A DNA stretch of 39,117 nucleotides. Source: Pseudomonas syringae (GTDB lineage: Bacteria; Pseudomonadota; Gammaproteobacteria; Pseudomonadales; Pseudomonadaceae). The first letter of the stretch is position 1, and each line of letters opens with the position of its first letter. Both the position numbers and the translations under genes were made by a program. Under the pieces are notes generated by a model. That model did no database searches, was not told the DNA's origin, and saw only the letters and a list, made by a program, of their open reading frames with translations. Location of the stretch: the NCBI RefSeq assembly GCF_001698815.1, contig NZ_LGSI01000053.1, positions 1 through 39,117 of the forward strand. The letters run 5' to 3'. Positions 1 through 7,990 of the stretch are shown here, one piece after another.

Positions 1-551
1 CGATTCCGATGCTTTGAGGGGCTGTCACTCGTACGGAACTCGTTGGAGCGAGGCTTGCCCGCGAATCGGTATTCCAGCTTACATTTCTATCACCTGAGAG
101 GACGCCTTCGCGGGCAAGCCTCGCTCCAACGGGACGCAGATTCGCTGCGTGCAAAGTGGCAACGCAGATCAGGCCTAGGGTGACCAGAATGAATTCCGGA
201 CGATTGTCGGCTATCCGATTCCGATGCTTTGAGGGGCTGTCACTCATACGGAATTCGTCGGAGCGAGCGGGCCCGCGAATCGGTATTCCAGCTGACATTT
301 CTATCACCTGAGATGACGCCTTCGCGGGCAAGCCTCCAACGGGACGCAGATTCGCTGCGTGCAAAGTGGCAACGCAGATCAGGCCTAGGGTGACCAGAAT
401 GAATTCCGGACGATTGTCGGCTATCCGATTCCGATGCTTTGAGGGGCTGTCACTCATACGGAATTCGTCGGAGCGAGCGGGCCCGCGAATCGGTATTCCA
501 GCTGACATTTCTATCACCTGAGATGACGCCTTCGCGGGCAAGCCTCCAACG
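1..551. repeat. Three-unit tandem duplication containing REP/REPIN palindromes
   Basis: Three head-to-tail units begin at 1, 215 and 425, each starting CGATTCCGATGCTTTG. The first is 214 bp and the second 210 bp. The third is cut off at about 551, just before the DUF3313 gene. Unit 1 holds an intact REP pair (about 43-66 and 107-129, inverted). In units 2 and 3 both REP arms are altered in the same way: the left arm reads GCGGGCCCGCG and the right arm lacks 4 bp. Units 2 and 3 are identical over their shared 127 bp, so that duplication is recent. No gene is visible in this stretch. Confidence 0.9.
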
Positions 552-568
552 GTCCACAGACCTTGTTG

Positions 569-1243
569 CTACTTCGCCTTCAACTTCAAATACGACTGAT
601 GCAGATCCGACGCCCAACCATCGAGTACCGCCTTGACGTCGTCTGGCTTCATGACCTGTGCCGAACTCTCCAAGGGGCTGCCGGAGCCTTTGCGCACCAC
701 TTGGGCGATGACCTTGTTGGTGTCGGCATCGAGGAACGCCGCTTCGGTGGCGATGGTGGTTTCCTGGTCACGAATCCCCGATGCGGTGCTGACCGCTGCC
801 GCCACCAATGCGATGGGGATCACTTCGTAGGGTTTAAGGCCTTGAGTCTTGCTGGTGACCGCGGTGATCGCCGGTCTGATGATAATCGTGCCCGGGCCGG
901 GCGAGGCGGCAATGGGGAGCGACTTGCCCAGTTCCCGTTTCAACGCCTGGTCGTAATATCGGGTGATGCCTTGCAGCGTACTTTGCGGGATTTTGTCGGT
1001 CGCTTGCGGCTTGGGATAAAACTGGCTCGGTTCGATGTAGGCGTTGGTGTATTTCGCGAGATTGAGCTGCGGGTCAATCCAACGCATCACGTCGGCACCA
1101 GAGGGTGATTTCTCCTGCTTGAGCTGGCTGTAATCCTTGAGAAACCCGGAATACTCATCCGGCTGGGTCACTGAACTGGCACATCCTGCAACCGTTACGG
1201 CAACCAACCATAACGAACTCATTTTAAGGGCAAGTGTGGGCAT
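569..1243 (-). CDS. DUF3313 family lipoprotein
   Basis: Predicted outer- or periplasmic-membrane lipoprotein of 224 residues. The N-terminus is a lipoprotein signal peptide ending in a lipobox VAGC around residue 19, followed by a soluble domain resembling DUF3313 (proline- and lysine-rich early part, DVMRWIDP, later a small hydrophobic stretch IPIALVAAAVSTASG). The function of this family is unknown to me. I chose the ATG at 1243 over the longer frame because GGAG lies about 8 nt upstream and the signal peptide then starts correctly. It lies 43 nt downstream of galD on the same strand. It may be read through from galBCD but has no obvious link to gallate. Its Shine-Dalgarno overlaps a small inverted repeat (1246-1260). 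Confidence 0.8.
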   Translation of the reverse strand: MPTLALKMSSLWLVAVTVAGCASSVTQPDEYSGFLKDYSQLKQEKSPSGADVMRWIDPQLNLAKYTNAYIEPSQFYPKPQATDKIPQSTLQGITRYYDQALKRELGKSLPIAASPGPGTIIIRPAITAVTSKTQGLKPYEVIPIALVAAAVSTASGIRDQETTIATEAAFLDADTNKVIAQVVRKGSGSPLESSAQVMKPDDVKAVLDGWASDLHQSYLKLKAK

Positions 1244-1245
1244 GG

Positions 1246-1260
1246 CTTCACTCCGTGAAG
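1246..1260. repeat. Small hairpin in the galD-DUF3313 gap
   Basis: CTTCAC-TCC-GTGAAG forms a 6-bp stem with a 3-nt loop. On the minus strand it contains the GGAG used by the DUF3313 gene, so it could limit ribosome access. It could also be a weak 3' end for galBCD. There is no T-run, so I do not call a terminator. Confidence 0.4.
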
Positions 1261-1286
1261 GGTCAGGCGCTTGGGGAATTAGCAAG

Positions 1287-2375
1287 TCACCGACTAGGTA
1301 TAGCCGAGAAAACTGACTCGCGAACACACACCTGCCCATCGAAAATCAACCGCGCGGTGCGCACCAGGCCGCAACCGGCCAGCACACCGTTATCCAGACG
1401 CAGGCGCACGCTGAATTCTCCAGTGGGATGCTCCACCGACAATTGCTGGTCGGCAGCCTCGCTGGTTTGCGCGAGGCCATCTGCGACAGTGCCGCTGATC
1501 AGGCAGGCCGACGCCACGCTGACCGCGCCGAACACGCCAATCGAGACGTGGCATTTGTGCGGAATGAAACTGCGGCTGCTGAGGGTTCCGCCCGCTACCG
1601 GGGCGGCGATCAGGACCATTTTCGGCACCGTGCGCAGGCGGACATCACCCAGATTCATCAACGGACCCGCCTGCAAACGAATCGATTCGATGCGCTGTTT
1701 CAGATCTGCATCGGCGTCCAGCTCCTGACAGCTTTCATAACCGGTGCAACCCAGATCCTGCGCGCGGATCAGCACCGTCGGCATGCCATTGTCGATACAG
1801 GTCACTTGCACGCCGTCGAAACGGTCGACGGGATTGCCGGTCGGCAGCAAGGCGCCGCAACTGGAGCCGGCAATATCGTCGAACTCCACCACTACCGCCG
1901 CTGCGGTGCCGGGAACGCCGTCGATCCTGACGTCGCCGTCATAGTTCACCGCGCCGTTAGGGGTCTGAATGATCGCGGTGGCGGTCTGGCCGGTGTTCTC
2001 CATGTAGATCCTGACCCGGGTCTGCGCGCCCTGCACGGCGACCAGACCGCGCTCAATCGCAAACGGCCCGACGCCCGCCAGGATATTGCCGCAGTTCTGC
2101 CCGTAATCCACCCGGGGTTCGGCCACCACAACCTGGGCAAACAGGTAATCGACGTCCACGCCAGGCCGCTGGGAACGGCGAATGATTGCTACTTTGCTGG
2201 TCAGCGAGTCCGCGCCGCCCAGCCCATCGATCTGCCGCGCATCCGGCGAACCCATGGCCGCCAGCAGAACGCGGTCACGCGCCTCGGTATCGGCTGGCAG
2301 GTCGTCGGCCAGGAAGTACGCGCCCTTGGAGGTGCCGCCGCGCATCAGCAAACAGGGAATGCGGATCTGACTCAT
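1287..2375 (-). CDS. galD: 4-oxalomesaconate tautomerase (GalD)
   Basis: Cytoplasmic isomerase of the PrpF/GalD family (362 aa). In the gallate pathway it converts the keto form of 4-oxalomesaconate, made by the dioxygenase, to the enol form used by the hydratase. The sequence has the family's N-terminal MRGGTSKGAYF motif (residues 11-21), the NCGN motif around Cys95, and SSCGALLPTGN in the second half. These are hallmarks of the diaminopimelate-epimerase-like fold with paired catalytic cysteines. Length fits P. putida GalD. It is the third gene of galB-galC-galD. Its ATG lies 3 nt beyond the galC stop, and its GGAGG Shine-Dalgarno overlaps the end of galC, indicating translational coupling. 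Confidence 0.95.
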   Translation of the reverse strand: MSQIRIPCLLMRGGTSKGAYFLADDLPADTEARDRVLLAAMGSPDARQIDGLGGADSLTSKVAIIRRSQRPGVDVDYLFAQVVVAEPRVDYGQNCGNILAGVGPFAIERGLVAVQGAQTRVRIYMENTGQTATAIIQTPNGAVNYDGDVRIDGVPGTAAAVVVEFDDIAGSSCGALLPTGNPVDRFDGVQVTCIDNGMPTVLIRAQDLGCTGYESCQELDADADLKQRIESIRLQAGPLMNLGDVRLRTVPKMVLIAAPVAGGTLSSRSFIPHKCHVSIGVFGAVSVASACLISGTVADGLAQTSEAADQQLSVEHPTGEFSVRLRLDNGVLAGCGLVRTARLIFDGQVCVRESVFSAIPSR

Positions 2376-2378
2376 GGC

Positions 2379-3095
2379 TCAGCCCTCCAGTTGGTCGAGG
2401 CTGTCGTAGTATTTCAGGCCTTTCTCGTCAAGCCGCGCCCGCATGTTGTAGATATCCAGGCCCAGCTCGCCAGCCGCCAGGCGCAGGCGCTTTTGCTCTT
2501 CGAGGTCCGCCCGCTTGCGACTGGCATCGATAACCGCTGGCAGCTCGTCGCGACGCACGATGACTACGCCATCATCATCGGCCAGTACCACATCTCCAGG
2601 ATTGATCAACTGCCCGGCGCAGATTACCGGAATGTTCACCGAGCCCAGCGTTTCCTTGATGGTGCCCTGGGCATGAACCGCGCGGGACCAGACATGAAAG
2701 CCCATCTCGCGCAGGGTCTTGGTATCGCGCACGCCGGCGTCCAGCACCAGCCCGCGCACGCCCCGCGCTTGCAGAGAAGTGGCGAGCAAGTCACCAAAAA
2801 AACCGTCGGTACACGGCGAACTCGGCGCAACCACCAGCACATCGCCGGGTTGGCACTGTTCTACCGCCACGTGAAACATCCAGTTGTCACCCGGCGCCAC
2901 CAGCACGGTGACCGCCGAACCGCTCATGGCGATGTCCTGCTGGATGGGCCGAATGTTCGACGCCAGCAAGCCTTTGCGGCCCTGGGCTTCATGCACCGTG
3001 GCGACGCCATAGCGGGTCAGTTCGTCAATCAACGCTGAATCCGCGCGCTGAATGTTGCGAACCACGACGCCGGTCTTACCGACAAGATTGCTCAT
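2379..3095 (-). CDS. galC: 4-carboxy-4-hydroxy-2-oxoadipate aldolase (GalC)
   Basis: Class II, divalent-metal-dependent aldolase of the RraA/HMG-CHA fold (238 aa). It splits 4-carboxy-4-hydroxy-2-oxoadipate into pyruvate and oxaloacetate, the last step of gallate degradation, and also accepts 4-hydroxy-4-methyl-2-oxoglutarate in this family. Visible signatures are the GLVLDAGVRDTKTL segment (the Arg-Asp pair that binds substrate and metal), the GDVVLADDDGVVIV segment typical of the fold, and a C-terminal helical tail. The start codon overlaps the galB stop (ATGA, 3092-3095), and the stop lies 3 nt before galD, so the three genes are one operon. Length and sequence are typical of Pseudomonas GalC. 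Confidence 0.95.
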   Translation of the reverse strand: MSNLVGKTGVVVRNIQRADSALIDELTRYGVATVHEAQGRKGLLASNIRPIQQDIAMSGSAVTVLVAPGDNWMFHVAVEQCQPGDVLVVAPSSPCTDGFFGDLLATSLQARGVRGLVLDAGVRDTKTLREMGFHVWSRAVHAQGTIKETLGSVNIPVICAGQLINPGDVVLADDDGVVIVRRDELPAVIDASRKRADLEEQKRLRLAAGELGLDIYNMRARLDEKGLKYYDSLDQLEG

Positions 3096-3832
3096 CCCAG
3101 ATTCTCCGTTACGCGAGGGAAAATACTTTGATAGCCCTCGGCATAGATGATGTCCTTGCTGGCGGTGATGCCGATATTACGCTTGGCCTGCACACCCCGC
3201 TGCAAAGCGACGCGGGTGTAGTACTCCCACAAATGCTCCTGGCCAGCCATGCACTGGATGGCCGCGTACTTCTTGTCCCACACCGCCGTGATATCCAGCA
3301 AAACGTCGGGCTTCCAGTCGCACTGTTCAGGCTGATGCGGCTCGAAACTGTAGACCGGCGGCGCGCCGACGATTTTTTCGCCAGGTTTGTAACCTTCGGC
3401 CTGAGCGATGATGCGCGCTTCCTGGGTCAAATGGATGGCCAGCGGGTGATCGTAGTTGTAAGGGTCCTTGAGCGAGTGACTGAGGACGAATTCCGGTTGC
3501 ACCCTGCGAAACACATCGGCGAGACGGAACAGTGTTTCCTTGTCGGCGCGCATCGGATAGTCGCCGATATCAAAGAACTCAACCGTGGCACCGAGAATAT
3601 CGGCCGCAGCCTGAGCCTCCTCGCGACGCGCCGCCTTGACCTTGCTTTCGGTCATCTCGGCGCCTTTGCGCCACAGCTTGGCAGACTCGCCGCGTTCGCC
3701 GAAGGACAGGCAAACGATGTGCACGGCGTAACCCTGGGCGGTATGCGAGGCGATGGCGCCGCCGGCACGCCAGACGAAATCGGCAGAGTGGGCGCTGACA
3801 ACCAAGGCGGATTTGTTATTTACGGTATTCAT
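3092..3832 (-). CDS. galB: 4-oxalomesaconate hydratase (GalB)
   Basis: Zinc-dependent hydratase of the LmbE/PIG-L fold (246 aa). It adds water to 4-oxalomesaconate to give 4-carboxy-4-hydroxy-2-oxoadipate. The N-terminal metal motif reads SAHSADFVWRAGG (His15, Asp18), a GalB-type variant of the AHPDD motif of PIG-L deacetylases. A second metal-ligand region, LSHSLKDPYNYDHP, lies mid-protein. It is the first gene of galBCD and is divergent from galR across a 140-bp control region. That layout fits activation by GalR. An inverted repeat (3852-3867) sits 20-35 nt upstream of the start codon. An imperfect A-rich stretch there resembles, but does not match, the Crc motif. Confidence 0.95.
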   Translation of the reverse strand: MNTVNNKSALVVSAHSADFVWRAGGAIASHTAQGYAVHIVCLSFGERGESAKLWRKGAEMTESKVKAARREEAQAAADILGATVEFFDIGDYPMRADKETLFRLADVFRRVQPEFVLSHSLKDPYNYDHPLAIHLTQEARIIAQAEGYKPGEKIVGAPPVYSFEPHQPEQCDWKPDVLLDITAVWDKKYAAIQCMAGQEHLWEYYTRVALQRGVQAKRNIGITASKDIIYAEGYQSIFPRVTENLG

Positions 3833-3851
3833 GGCCGGGGAAGACTCCCTT

Positions 3852-3867
3852 ATTTATTTCGATAAAT
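3852..3867. promoter_or_regulatory. Candidate GalR operator between galB and galR
   Basis: A perfect inverted repeat ATTTAT-TTCG-ATAAAT lies between the divergent galB and galR starts. It has the size and dyad form of a LysR-type site (T-N11-A class). Assignment to GalR rests on position only, and it is close to the galB start, so it could also be a leader hairpin. Confidence 0.4.
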
Positions 3868-3972
3868 GCTGACAGGCTTGCTCTGGCCGGACTAATGCGT
3901 AAGGCTGGGCGAGCCATACGTTTTGTTTATCGGGGACAATCCCGAGATCTCTTCCCAGACCCAGAGGCCAAG

Positions 3973-5211
3973 ATGCCGGACACTGCCCTGCCCCACCTGA
4001 TGCAGATTCGCGCCTTTATCCGGATTGCCGAGCACGGCAGCGTGTCGCGCGCCTCTGAAGTGCTGCTGCGGGCGCAGTCGGTGGTGACCCGGGCGATTCG
4101 CGATCTGGAAGTGAGCCTCGACGTGCCACTTTTCGAACGCCATGCCAGCGGCATGCTGCTGACGCCTTATGGCAAAGCCATTCTGCCCAGGGCCCGCCGG
4201 GTGATGGCCGAGCTGGAGGCGATCCCGGCCCTGCTTGGTCACGCGCCCCACGAACCGCTGTATCTGTTGCAGACCCGGCGCTTGCAAATCTTCGTCAAGC
4301 TCTGCGAAACCCAGCACATGCAGACCGTCGCGCGCTCCTTCAACCTGACGCAACCGGCCATCAGCGCCGCGCTGAAGATGCTTGAAGACGGCGCAGGCAA
4401 GGTGTTGTTCGAACGAACCGCCAGGGGCCTGCAACCCACCCGCGCCAGCAACGACATCCTTTATCCGGTGCGCCGCGCCTTGAACGAGCTACGCCACATC
4501 CGCGCCGACGTGGCGCTGATCAAAGGTTCGCTGCAAGGTCTGGTCACCGTTGGCGCGTTGCCGCTGGGCCGCACGCGCATCCTGCCGGAAGCCTTCGTAC
4601 GGCTGCTGGCCGAACATCCCGGTGTGCGCGTGGCCACCAATGAAAGCCCGTTCAATCTGCTGGCCCTGGAGCTGCGCGCCGGTGATGTGGACTTCGTGTT
4701 CGGCGCCTTGCGCCCGCAGGACTACGCCAGTGACCTGCACGGGGAAAAGCTGCTGACCGAAGAAATGGTGATCCTGGCCGGACGCGGCCATCCGTGGCTG
4801 CAACGTCGCATCACTCTGGACGATTTGACCGACGCCAGCTGGGTGTTGCCGCGCGCCGATACCCCGGCACGCCGGCTGCTGGAAGCGCACTTCGCCGAAC
4901 TGGGGCGCAAACCGCTGGTGCCGGTGGTGGAAACCGGCGACATGGCGATCATCCGCGGTTTGCTGATGCGCTCGCATATGCTGGCGATCGTTTCCGCGCA
5001 TCAACTGGAGTACGAAATTGCCTCCGGGGAATTGCAGAAGCTGAAGCTGCAGCTAACGGATACCCAGCGCGCAATCGGCCTGATCTACCGCACCAACGGC
5101 CTGCACTCCCCCGCAGCCGAAGCGCTGATCGAATGCATTCGGAAGGTGGCGCGGGAGGTCGACAGCGACGATCAAGCGGTGGTGGATGGCGTCTTGCCCG
5201 CTACCGAATAA
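3973..5211 (+). CDS. galR: LysR-type regulator of gallate catabolism (GalR), tandem HTH
   Basis: Transcriptional activator of the LysR family, placed as in the P. putida gallate cluster. The product (412 aa) is about 100 residues longer than a usual LysR protein because it has two winged-helix domains in series. The first is at about 10-66 (SRASEVLLRAQSVVTRAIRD, PLFERHASGMLLTPYG). The second is at about 102-160 (TVARSFNLTQPAISAALKML, VLFERTARGLQPT). A normal effector-binding domain (about 183-395) follows. I chose the ATG at 3973 because AGAGG precedes it and the first HTH then starts about ten residues in. An upstream in-frame ATG at 3895 has no Shine-Dalgarno. The 3' end overlaps galA by 40 bp, tail to tail. 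Confidence 0.9.
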   Translation: MPDTALPHLMQIRAFIRIAEHGSVSRASEVLLRAQSVVTRAIRDLEVSLDVPLFERHASGMLLTPYGKAILPRARRVMAELEAIPALLGHAPHEPLYLLQTRRLQIFVKLCETQHMQTVARSFNLTQPAISAALKMLEDGAGKVLFERTARGLQPTRASNDILYPVRRALNELRHIRADVALIKGSLQGLVTVGALPLGRTRILPEAFVRLLAEHPGVRVATNESPFNLLALELRAGDVDFVFGALRPQDYASDLHGEKLLTEEMVILAGRGHPWLQRRITLDDLTDASWVLPRADTPARRLLEAHFAELGRKPLVPVVETGDMAIIRGLLMRSHMLAIVSAHQLEYEIASGELQKLKLQLTDTQRAIGLIYRTNGLHSPAAEALIECIRKVAREVDSDDQAVVDGVLPATE

Positions 5212-6443
5212 AGCACTTGCTGGTTGCGAGTCTTCTGGAATTCTTCCAGAGACAAGCCTTTCATCGCCGAGTAAATATGCAGGTTGGACACCCCGACCAC
5301 GGCGCCGAGCTTTTCCAGCAGGAAGAAAATCACCCCATAACGAATCAGACCCTGCCAGTCTCGGGCCTGCACCAGTTCGCACTCTTGATCGGTGAGCTGG
5401 TGCTCCGCGAACAAGGCCTGCGGCTCTTGCAGAAAGCGCTGGCGCCAGGCCGGATCGATCAGGTTGTGCAGGAAACGATTGAGCCGATAGGCCTTGTGGC
5501 TGCGCTCCAGCGTGAACGGGTAAGTGCCTTCGAGTTTTTCCACGCCTGCCAATTGATGATTGATGTGATCGCGGTGGCGTTGCTGCACATCCACTGGCAC
5601 GTCCCGGGCCTGATTTTCCAGCAGCAAAGTGGCAATGCCGGTCATGGAAGGCAGGTAGTAATCCTGATGCAGGATTTTCACATTGGCCGACAAGGCGCCG
5701 CGCATGATCAGCCAGGTGATGACCTCGGAGCCTTCCATGCCGCCGAGGGTGGCGTATTCGGCCAGGGTGATTTCCGTCAGACGCTGCGGATCATTGACGA
5801 ACAGGTCGACAAATTGCGCATCCCATTCCGGGTTGTTGAAGCCGCAACGCTCGCCATGCACCTGATGGGACACGCCGCCGGTGGCGACAATCGCCACCTT
5901 GAGGTCTTCCGGGTAACTTTCGATTGCCCGACGCAGCGCCTTGCCCAAGTTGTAACAGCGTTTGGCGCTGGGGATCGGGAACTGCAACACGCCCACCTGC
6001 AACGGCACCACGTCTACCGGCCAGCCGTCCTTGAACGGCATCAAGGCCGACATCGGCGAAAACAGTCCGTGATCAATGGGTTTGTCGCGGAAAAACGACA
6101 TATCGAACTCGTCTGCCATCAGGCTGTTGCCGATATGCCGGGACAATGCTGCATGGCCTCCAATTGCCGGAAGATTGCGCTTGCCACCGCCCTCGTCGGC
6201 GACTTCGTAGCGCTCATCCACGCCCAGCGCGAACGCCGAATAATGGTCGAAAAAGAACGAAGTGACATGGTCATTGAAGATATAAAACAGCACATCGGGT
6301 TGCTGATCCGCCAGCCACGTCTTGATGGGCTTGAAGCTTTCGAAGATCGGTGCCCAGGCGGCCTCGTCCTGCTTGTCGTGATCGACCGCAAAGCCAATGG
6401 TCGGCGTGTGTGAGACGGCCAGTCCGCCAATGATTCGCGCCAT
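5172..6443 (-). CDS. galA: Gallate dioxygenase (GalA)
   Basis: Extradiol (class III, LigAB-type) Fe(II) ring-cleavage dioxygenase that opens gallate to 4-oxalomesaconate (423 aa, cytoplasmic). The N-terminal two thirds is a LigB-like catalytic domain with SHTP (His12), FNDH (His59), IDHG (His124), GGVSH (His193) and GGMEGSE (Glu240). His12, His59 and Glu240 sit where the iron ligands are expected. The C-terminal part (about 300-423) is the fused LigA-like domain (FLHNLIDPAWRQRF, GLIRYGVIFFLLEKLGAV), as in known GalA. The ATG at 6443 gives the conserved MARIIGG start. A longer frame upstream has no family similarity. It follows galT by 61 nt and is probably co-transcribed. Its last 40 bp lie antisense to the end of galR. 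Confidence 0.96.
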   Translation of the reverse strand: MARIIGGLAVSHTPTIGFAVDHDKQDEAAWAPIFESFKPIKTWLADQQPDVLFYIFNDHVTSFFFDHYSAFALGVDERYEVADEGGGKRNLPAIGGHAALSRHIGNSLMADEFDMSFFRDKPIDHGLFSPMSALMPFKDGWPVDVVPLQVGVLQFPIPSAKRCYNLGKALRRAIESYPEDLKVAIVATGGVSHQVHGERCGFNNPEWDAQFVDLFVNDPQRLTEITLAEYATLGGMEGSEVITWLIMRGALSANVKILHQDYYLPSMTGIATLLLENQARDVPVDVQQRHRDHINHQLAGVEKLEGTYPFTLERSHKAYRLNRFLHNLIDPAWRQRFLQEPQALFAEHQLTDQECELVQARDWQGLIRYGVIFFLLEKLGAVVGVSNLHIYSAMKGLSLEEFQKTRNQQVLYSVAGKTPSTTA

Positions 6444-6504
6444 ATGAAAATCCCCACGTTGTAGAGGTAAAAGAAGTCGGGCCCGCAACCGGGCTCGAAC
6501 AATA

Positions 6505-7848
6505 TCAGTGGCCCGGCTGCGCCTGCAGTTGCCCGGAGGTCGCCCGAGGACCGGCCATGATTGCAATGGCCGCCAGCACCGCCGGAACACCCAGCACGGC
6601 GAAGATCACGCTCATCGGCAGACCAAGGCTCAACAGTGCGCCGCCGCTCATGGACGCCAATATGCCGCCAAACCGACCAATACCCAGCATCCAGCTCACG
6701 CCGGTAGCGCGAAAATCCGTCGGATACTGGCCGGGCGCGAAAGCGTTGAGCCCGGTTTGCGCGCCGTTGATGCAAAAACCTGAGGCAAACACCAGCACAC
6801 CCAATGCCCACGCGCCGACCTCAACGAAGCCAAGGGCAAAAATACACGCTGCCCCGCCGACATAAGCCAGGGCAATGACCGCCTTGGGATTCAGGCGATC
6901 CATGAAAAAACCTACCAGCACGATGCCGATCAACCCGCCGAACTGAAACATGGCGGTGACAATGGCCGCGCGCTCCAGACTCACCCCAGCGTCCTTGATC
7001 AGGGTCGGCATCCAGCCGGTCAGCAAATAAATCACCACCAGGCCCATGAAGTAGGTGCACCACAAACTGATGGTGCGCCAGCGGTATTGCGTGGTGAACA
7101 AATGGCGGACTTTGCTGCCGGCGGATTCCCGGTTGGTCGGACCTGAAGTGGCGAACACCACGTCATCGGCAAACTGGCCGCCCATGCGCCGCAATACCGT
7201 GAGGATGCGTGGCCGAGGGAAACCGCGATTGATCATCAGATCCACGGATTCCGGCAGCAGGAAATACAAGACCGGCAACAGCAACAATGGCAGCACGCCG
7301 CCCAGCAGCAACACGGCATGCCAGCCAAACTGCGGCACCATCCACGCCGAGACAAAACCGCCCGACGCCGAACCCAGGCCGAAGCCCATGAACATCAGCG
7401 TAATCAGCAAGCCGCGCAGACGCTGCGGAATGTATTCAGACAACAGCGTCGTGCTGTTGGGCATGGCAGCGCCCAGGCCGAGGCCGGTCAAAAAACGTAG
7501 CGCGGCCAATTCCATGGGCGAGCGGGCGAATGCACAGGCCACGCTGAACAGGCCAAAGGCGGCCACCGACCAGAGCAGTACGCGGCGACGCCCCAGGCGG
7601 TCCGAATACGGGCCGGACACCAGCGCGCCGACGGCCAGCCCGACCATCGCCGAGGCCATGATCGGACCGAAAGCGGTGCGCGAAATATTCCAGTCCTGGA
7701 TCACCGCAGGCGCAATAAAACCCATGATCGCCGCATCAAGTCCGTCAAACGTGACGATCAGAAAGCACAGCAGAAGAACCAGCCATTGATAGCGGGAGAC
7801 GGAGCGCCCATCAATCCATTGTTTGATGTCCACGGCGGGAGTGTGCAT
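6505..7848 (-). CDS. galT: Gallate MFS permease (GalT), AAHS family
   Basis: Inner-membrane proton symporter of the aromatic acid:H+ symporter branch of the major facilitator superfamily (447 aa, about 12 helices). It fits gallate uptake by its position directly upstream of galA. Family marks are DGLDAAIMGFIAPA in helix 1, a loop 2-3 motif GPYSDRLGRRRVL, LTGLGLGAAMPN in helix 4, and the repeat of the loop motif FMDRLNPKAVI in loop 8-9. The transcript leader carries AATAATAA seven nt before the AAGG Shine-Dalgarno region (7860-7867), a Crc/Hfq-type site. The 142-bp gap upstream separates it from the DUF1932 gene. No clear terminator is present there, so it may have its own promoter or be read through. 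Confidence 0.9.
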   Translation of the reverse strand: MHTPAVDIKQWIDGRSVSRYQWLVLLLCFLIVTFDGLDAAIMGFIAPAVIQDWNISRTAFGPIMASAMVGLAVGALVSGPYSDRLGRRRVLLWSVAAFGLFSVACAFARSPMELAALRFLTGLGLGAAMPNSTTLLSEYIPQRLRGLLITLMFMGFGLGSASGGFVSAWMVPQFGWHAVLLLGGVLPLLLLPVLYFLLPESVDLMINRGFPRPRILTVLRRMGGQFADDVVFATSGPTNRESAGSKVRHLFTTQYRWRTISLWCTYFMGLVVIYLLTGWMPTLIKDAGVSLERAAIVTAMFQFGGLIGIVLVGFFMDRLNPKAVIALAYVGGAACIFALGFVEVGAWALGVLVFASGFCINGAQTGLNAFAPGQYPTDFRATGVSWMLGIGRFGGILASMSGGALLSLGLPMSVIFAVLGVPAVLAAIAIMAGPRATSGQLQAQPGH

Positions 7849-7859
7849 GGAGGTACCTT

Positions 7860-7867
7860 TTATTATT
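7860..7867 (-). promoter_or_regulatory. Crc/Hfq catabolite-repression motif in the galT leader
   Basis: On the minus strand the leader reads AATAATAA, an exact AANAANAA match, ending 11 nt before the galT ATG. In Pseudomonas such A-rich motifs near start codons bind Hfq with Crc and block translation when preferred carbon sources are present. Function here is inferred from the motif and its position. Confidence 0.6.
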
Positions 7868-7990
7868 GTGAGAGTTCAATTGGTACGGCCGAGGCAGGCC
7901 GACAACTGTAGCCGAAGCTTAAGCCAACGGCGGGTTGTACCGGCCTGTGAAGTGTTTAAGCAGGCATCGTTTTTATTTATAAGCGTGCTT

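Noticed and set aside
1..551. Tandem repeats as a possible CRISPR array
   Set aside because: The units are about 210 bp and nearly identical throughout, with no short repeat/unique spacer pattern and no cas genes.
1428..3038. A 536-codon plus-strand frame opposite galD and galC
   Set aside because: It is the antisense shadow of two clearly conserved genes. Its translation is rich in His, Arg and Gln with no domain, as usual for GC-rich genomes.
3895..3972. Longer GalR start at 3895
   Set aside because: No Shine-Dalgarno precedes that ATG and the extra 26 residues do not resemble a LysR N-terminus. The ATG at 3973 has AGAGG upstream.
4794..6413. A 539-codon plus-strand frame across the end of galR and galA
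   Set aside because: Overlaps two conserved genes in the wrong frame or strand and has no family features.
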